IMG/VR virus record: IMGVR_UViG_3300046009_005595
Span: 1-64,000 of that record
Source of the DNA: a virus
Strand: one strand, 5' to 3'
Length of the DNA: 64,000 nucleotides
Position numbers and translations under genes: made by a program
In this document: positions 60,701 to 64,000 of the stretch, piece after piece
How positions within the stretch are numbered: position 1 is the first letter of the stretch
Layout of the letters: each line of letters begins with the position of its first letter
The notes under the pieces: model-generated
Seen by the model: the letters and a program-made list of their open reading frames with translations, nothing else
The model's database searches: none
What the model was told of the DNA's origin: nothing

Positions 60701-63092
60701 GAATTATAATGATGGGATATATAGACACACAGGATTCTTTAGAGATTCTTCTGACGGTATTTGGAAAGTATTTGATCAATATGTACCAGAACCAGATGCA
60801 TCTCCTTATATTGATACTAGCAATAATACATTTAGAATAGCAGATTTTCAAGCTAATACTGTATATTTTGGAAGAATATATACAACCTCAAATACTTTAA
60901 TAGCTAATTTAAATTCGGAATTACTTGGAGGATTTGATAGTAATTATTATATTACATTAAATTCTTCTGTTTATAATCAAACCAATACTGCATTAAATAA
61001 TGCATTAGGTGCATTTAACAAAGCTAACTCTGCTGGCAATGATTCTGTCAATTCTTATATTAGAGCCAATACAGCAATTAACAATGCATTAGGTGCATTT
61101 AACAAAGCAAACTCTGCTGGTAATGATTCTGTTAATGCATTTAATAAAGCTAACTCTGCTGGTAACGATGCAGTTAATGCTTATATTCAAGCTAATACTG
61201 CATTAAATAATGCATTAAGTTCATTCATTCAAGCAAATACAGCATTAAATAATTCATTAAGTGCGTTTATTGCTGCTAATAATGAACCAATAGCTAAGTC
61301 AGCATTTAATAAAGCTAACTCTGCTGGTAACGATGCAGTCAATGCTTATATACAAGCTAATACTGCATTAAATAATGCATTAAGTTCATTCATTCAAGCT
61401 AATACAGCTTATACCACAGCTAACATTGGTGTTAATAATTCACTATCAGCATTTAATAAAGCTAACTCTGCTGGTAATGATTCTGTTAATGCCTACATAC
61501 AAGCTAATTCAGCATTAAATAATTCATTATCAGCATTTATACAAGCTAATACTGTATATAATACAGCTAATATTGGTGTTAATAATTCACTATCAGCATT
61601 TAATAAAGCTAACTCTGCTGGTAACGATGCAGTCAATGCATTTAACAAAGCTAATTCTGCTGGTAATGATTCAGTCAATGCTTACATACAAGCTAATACA
61701 GCATTAAATAATTCATTAAGTGCATTTATTGCTGCTAATAATGAACCAATAGCTAAGTCAGCGTTTAACAAAGCTAATTCTGCTGGTAACGATGCAGTCA
61801 ATGCGTATATACAAGCTAATACTGGAACATTATATTCTCAATCAGCATTTAATCAAGCTAATATTGTATTATCAATAGCACAATCATCTTTTGCTGCTGC
61901 TAATAATGAACCAATAGCTAAGTCTGCATTTAGTAAAGCTAACTCTGCTGGTAACGATGCAGTAAATGCATTTAATAAAGCAAACTCTGCTGGTAATGAT
62001 GCAGTTAATTCATTCACTAGAGCTAATACAGCATTAAATAATGCATTAGGAGCATTCAATGCTGCTAATAATGAACCAATAGCTAAGTCAGCATTTTCTT
62101 CTGCTAATACAGCATTAAATAATGCATTAGGATCATTCAATGCTGCTAATAATGAACCAATAGCTAAGTCTGCATTTGCTCAAGCTAATATTGCATATGG
62201 ACAAGCTAATACAAAAGTATATGCTTTTTATCAAAACACAGCACCATCATCTTCTAATTCTCATGATATTTGGATACACAATGATACTGGTGTTGTTTAT
62301 GAAAATTTTGGAAATACTACTTATCCAGTTTGGGCTGAATTTGGTCCAACAGGAGTCACATCTACTGGTGGAATCACTACATTAAATAATCAATTATATA
62401 TAAATTACACTCCACAAACAACAGTAAATGCTGCAATACACATTACTGCAGCTAATACGCTAGGTGGTGCTGGATATGCAGACGTACTAAAATTTACAAA
62501 TATTTCTGGTGGTGCAACTAATCCAAATAAATTTATTCGTGTAAATATTACAGGTGGTCTTGAAATAATCGATTCAACTTACCTTAATAATATTTTTACT
62601 ATTAGTAATGCTGGTAATATATCTTCTAAAGGAACAATAACTCCAGGAGCATATTCACCAGGTCAAGTTATAAAAGATACTATGTTATCGAATAGTGAGG
62701 TTACTGTTGTTTCTACTACAATTGCACCATCAGGTTCAAATGTAAACTTTATCACATACAACTACACTCCAGTTAGTTCATCAAGTTATTTGGTTGTTCA
62801 TGTTCACATATCAAGATACGAACCGCAAGGCACTACCGATGATAGTTGGTTCTCAATATTATTAGTAGATGGAGCCGAAATTTCATATAATTGGCAAATG
62901 GTGAATGATAATGGTACTGGAACAAGTGGTCGTTCTGGTGTATTATTCCCAATAACAGGAAGATATACAAACTCAAGTACCTCAACTAAACAGATTCAAG
63001 TAGCTGCTCGTAGAGATACTGCTGATGATAGCATTATTATTACTAATTCAGCATCAGGAATTTGGTTACGCATTACAGAAATAGCAAGATGA
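57738..63092 (+). CDS. Long tail fibre B with heptad repeats
   Basis: 1784 residues. The N-terminus (MANITLRRSSGNTEPRSANV ... YPLLDTEVDNNFNNLN) is the baseplate-attachment type seen in cyanophage fibres. Residues about 55-925 and 1075-1490 are the same 14/21-residue heptad units as in fibre A, with an additional type FAAANNEPIAKSAF. A globular insert (about 928-1070) carries GNVTFTGNVTSVSANNLAVQ and GIYRHTGFFRDSSDGIW. The C-terminal part (about 1490-1784) has a PSSSNSHDIWIHNDTGVVYE segment and a jelly-roll-like end (SYLVVHVHISRYEPQGTTDD ... GIWLRITEIAR). No S74 chaperone is present, unlike fibre A. Confidence 0.87.
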   Translation: MANITLRRSSGNTEPRSANVFVKNYPLLDTEVDNNFNNLNNSVEYNSGIVILSYDKANISYYQADSAFNQANIAISYAQSAFNTANNSGIGVSAYNQANVAYNTANLAILYAQSAFNTTNTNLIITESAFKTANISLNNTSSAFNKANSVGNDSVNAFNKANSAGNDALNAYNQANTGTLYTQAAFNKANSSGNDAVNAYNQANTGTLYAQAAFNAANNSATSGPAFIQANIAYNQANTAVLYAQAAFNKANSVGNDAVNAYIQANVGILYSSSAFNKANSAGNDAVNAYTQANTGIQYSQAAFNKANSAGNDAVNAYIQANTGILYSSSAFNKANSVGNDAVNAYNTANIAIVYTQSAFAAANNEPIAKSAFNQANLAFTQANIAYNTANTGILYSSSAFTQANIVYNTANTGILYSSSAFTQANIAINFAQSAFAAANNEPIAKSAFNQANTALNNSLGALIIANTAYNTANIGVNNSLSAFNKANSSSNDSVNAFNKANSAGNDSVNAYIQANIAYNTANTAINNTLGAFNKANSAGNDAVNAYNQANIAIDFAQSAFKSSNVNLINTQSAFNQANVAIDFAQSAFNTANNEIIAKSAFNQANLAFNATNNAYTQANTAINNALGAFNKANSAGIDAVNAYIQANTAILYSSSAFSQSNTAINNALGAFNAANNEPIAKSAFAQANTALNNALDAFNKANSAGNDAVNSYNKANSAGNDAVNSYNKANSAGNDAVNAFIRANTALNNALGAFNAANNEPIAKSAFAQANTALNNALGAFNAANNEPIAKSAFAQANTAINNTLGAFNKANSAGNDAVNAFIRANTALNNALGAFNAANNEPIAKSAFTQANTALNNALGAFNKANSVGNDAVNAFIQANTTLNNALGAFNKANSSGNDAVNAFIQANTALNNALGAFNNSNTKFNSSGGNITGPVTISSSLIVTGNVTFTGNVTSVSANNLAVQDNMIYLNSGSNVANPDLGFAGNYNDGIYRHTGFFRDSSDGIWKVFDQYVPEPDASPYIDTSNNTFRIADFQANTVYFGRIYTTSNTLIANLNSELLGGFDSNYYITLNSSVYNQTNTALNNALGAFNKANSAGNDSVNSYIRANTAINNALGAFNKANSAGNDSVNAFNKANSAGNDAVNAYIQANTALNNALSSFIQANTALNNSLSAFIAANNEPIAKSAFNKANSAGNDAVNAYIQANTALNNALSSFIQANTAYTTANIGVNNSLSAFNKANSAGNDSVNAYIQANSALNNSLSAFIQANTVYNTANIGVNNSLSAFNKANSAGNDAVNAFNKANSAGNDSVNAYIQANTALNNSLSAFIAANNEPIAKSAFNKANSAGNDAVNAYIQANTGTLYSQSAFNQANIVLSIAQSSFAAANNEPIAKSAFSKANSAGNDAVNAFNKANSAGNDAVNSFTRANTALNNALGAFNAANNEPIAKSAFSSANTALNNALGSFNAANNEPIAKSAFAQANIAYGQANTKVYAFYQNTAPSSSNSHDIWIHNDTGVVYENFGNTTYPVWAEFGPTGVTSTGGITTLNNQLYINYTPQTTVNAAIHITAANTLGGAGYADVLKFTNISGGATNPNKFIRVNITGGLEIIDSTYLNNIFTISNAGNISSKGTITPGAYSPGQVIKDTMLSNSEVTVVSTTIAPSGSNVNFITYNYTPVSSSSYLVVHVHISRYEPQGTTDDSWFSILLVDGAEISYNWQMVNDNGTGTSGRSGVLFPITGRYTNSSTSTKQIQVAARRDTADDSIIITNSASGIWLRITEIAR
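57900..62215 (+). repeat. 42/63-bp tandem repeat array in fibre B
   Basis: Two long blocks (about 57900-60510 and 60970-62215) of in-frame 42- and 63-bp units. The motif AATAAAGCTAACTCTGCTGG recurs many times and is shared with fibres A and C at DNA level. Units containing GCTGCTAATAATGAACCAAT are specific to B and C. Confidence 0.9.
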
Positions 63093-63128
63093 ACTTAATT
63101 TATATAAAATAATAAAGAGTAATTAGAT

Positions 63129-64000
63129 ATGGCAATAAATTTTCCAATAAATCCACAAATAAATGACGTATTTATAGTAGGCTCCAAATCTTGGAGTTGG
63201 AATGGATATGCTTGGGATTTAGTAGTAGCTAATACTTCAACATTAACATTAAATATTCAGTCTGCATTTGAAGCAGCTAATAATGCAAATATGGATGCAG
63301 ATTCTGCATTCTTTGTTGCTAATAATGCACCTAAAGCATGGAATAGTGCAAACAATGCATACACAAATGCTAATACTGGTATATTATATGCACAATCAGC
63401 ATTTAATAAAGCTAATTCTGCTGGTAATGATGCTGTTAATTCTTATACACAAGCTAACACTGCACTAAACAACGCATTAGGTGCGTTCACTGCTGCAAAT
63501 AATGAACCAATAGCTAAGTCTGCATTTGCTCAAGCTAACACTGCACTAAACAACGCATTAGGATCATTTAATAAAGCTAACTCTGCTGGTAATGATGCTG
63601 TTAATGCTTACATACAAGCTAATACTGCATTAAATAATGCATTAAGTGCATTCAATTCTGCTAATAATGCTAATCTGGATGCAGACTCAGCATTTAATAA
63701 AGCTAATTCTGCTGGTAATGATGCTGTAAACTCATTTATTAGAGCTAATACTGGCGTTAACAATTCATTATCAGCATTTATACAAGCTAATACTGCATAT
63801 AATACAGCTAATATTGGGGTTAATAATTCATTATCAGCATTTATACAAGCTAATACTGCATTAAATAATGCATTAGGATCATTCAATAAAGCTAATTCTG
63901 CTGGTAACGATGCTGTTAATGCATTTATTAGAGCTAATACCGCAATCAATAACGCATTAGGTGCATTTAATCTAGCTAATAATGCTAATCTGGATGCAGA
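63129..64000 (+). CDS. Long tail fibre C with heptad repeats, 3' end outside the window
   Basis: At least 290 residues. ATG at 63129, preceded by a weak AGAGTAA. The N-terminus, MAINFPINPQINDVFIVGSK followed by SWSWNGYAWDLVV, is the small N-terminal motif found on many phage fibres and structural proteins. From about residue 45 the same heptad units as in fibres A and B follow (QANTALNNALGAF, NKANSAGNDAVNA), plus a FNSANNANLDADSA unit. The reading frame is open to the end of the window, so the C-terminal receptor-binding part cannot be seen. Confidence 0.85.
   Translation, partial: MAINFPINPQINDVFIVGSKSWSWNGYAWDLVVANTSTLTLNIQSAFEAANNANMDADSAFFVANNAPKAWNSANNAYTNANTGILYAQSAFNKANSAGNDAVNSYTQANTALNNALGAFTAANNEPIAKSAFAQANTALNNALGSFNKANSAGNDAVNAYIQANTALNNALSAFNSANNANLDADSAFNKANSAGNDAVNSFIRANTGVNNSLSAFIQANTAYNTANIGVNNSLSAFIQANTALNNALGSFNKANSAGNDAVNAFIRANTAINNALGAFNLANNANLDA

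Noticed and set aside
1-64000. Prophage or plasmid interpretation, tRNA genes
   Set aside because: No integrase, repressor, attachment repeat, partition genes or recognisable tRNA cloverleaf was seen. The gene content is that of a lytic T4-type phage.

Overview
The window is part of the genome of a large, AT-rich, T4-type contractile-tailed phage (myovirus). The structural and replication genes leave little doubt: homologues of T4 gp33-gp59-gp32 in T4 order; gp2, gp4, gp48, gp53, gp27-like, gp5, gp25, gp6, gp7 and gp8; T4-type late promoter boxes (TATAAATA); and very tight packing with ATGA/TAATG stop-start overlaps. There is no sign of lysogeny and I see no tRNA gene. The likely host is a gammaproteobacterial methanotroph (Methylococcales-like), because the phage carries a full-length pmoC (particulate methane monooxygenase subunit C) that looks much more like Methylococcus/Methylobacter PmoC than like AmoC.

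Layout. 1-2.2 kb, minus strand: a partial small gene, a bifunctional NMN adenylyltransferase/Nudix gene, and pmoC with its own terminator. The pmoC promoter superimposes a near-consensus sigma70 promoter on a T4 late box. 2.2-5.4 kb and 11.9-13.2 kb: two late operons of proteins that start with a T4 internal-protein-type capsid targeting sequence (consensus M-K-S/T-F-K-E-F-I-x-E) fused to enzyme-like domains (methyltransferase fold, two kinase-like folds, Nudix, ParB-like). 5.5-11.9 kb: small unknowns, a PurD-like ATP-grasp enzyme, PhoH, an LpxH-like phosphoesterase overlapping a GT4 glycosyltransferase, and a PD-(D/E)XK exonuclease. 13.2-15.9 kb: a sigma70-driven small gene, an exported RlpA-like protein, and 33-59-32. 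15.9-23 kb, minus strand: a lysozyme-domain tape-measure-like protein, gp26 with an apparent programmed -1 frameshift, two tail proteins, gp2 and gp4. 23-41.4 kb, plus strand: the tube cap, hub and wedge genes. 41.4-64 kb: an elaborate adhesion region with three giant heptad-repeat fibres (one running off the window), three RCC1-type seven-bladed propeller proteins, fibre-assembly helpers, and a sugar/sulfate/methyl modification cassette (sulfotransferase, cysteine-cluster protein, methyltransferase, TPR-glycosyltransferase, HldD-like epimerase).

How it may work together (inference). Early/middle genes with sigma70-like promoters prepare the cell. pmoC may be made early and late to keep methane oxidation, and so energy supply, running while the host is taken over. 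Late promoters drive the virion genes and the capsid-targeted enzymes, which would be packaged and injected at the next infection. The modification cassette between the fibre genes could decorate either the fibres or the host surface.

Strongest points to follow up: the -1 frameshift in gp26 (slippery T TTT TTA followed by a start-less ORF just before the tape-measure-like gene); the capsid-targeted enzyme family; the hybrid pmoC promoter; the triple RCC1 propeller set; and the AUU-start repeat protein. All assignments come from reading the sequence and from memory of the protein families; no database search was run.
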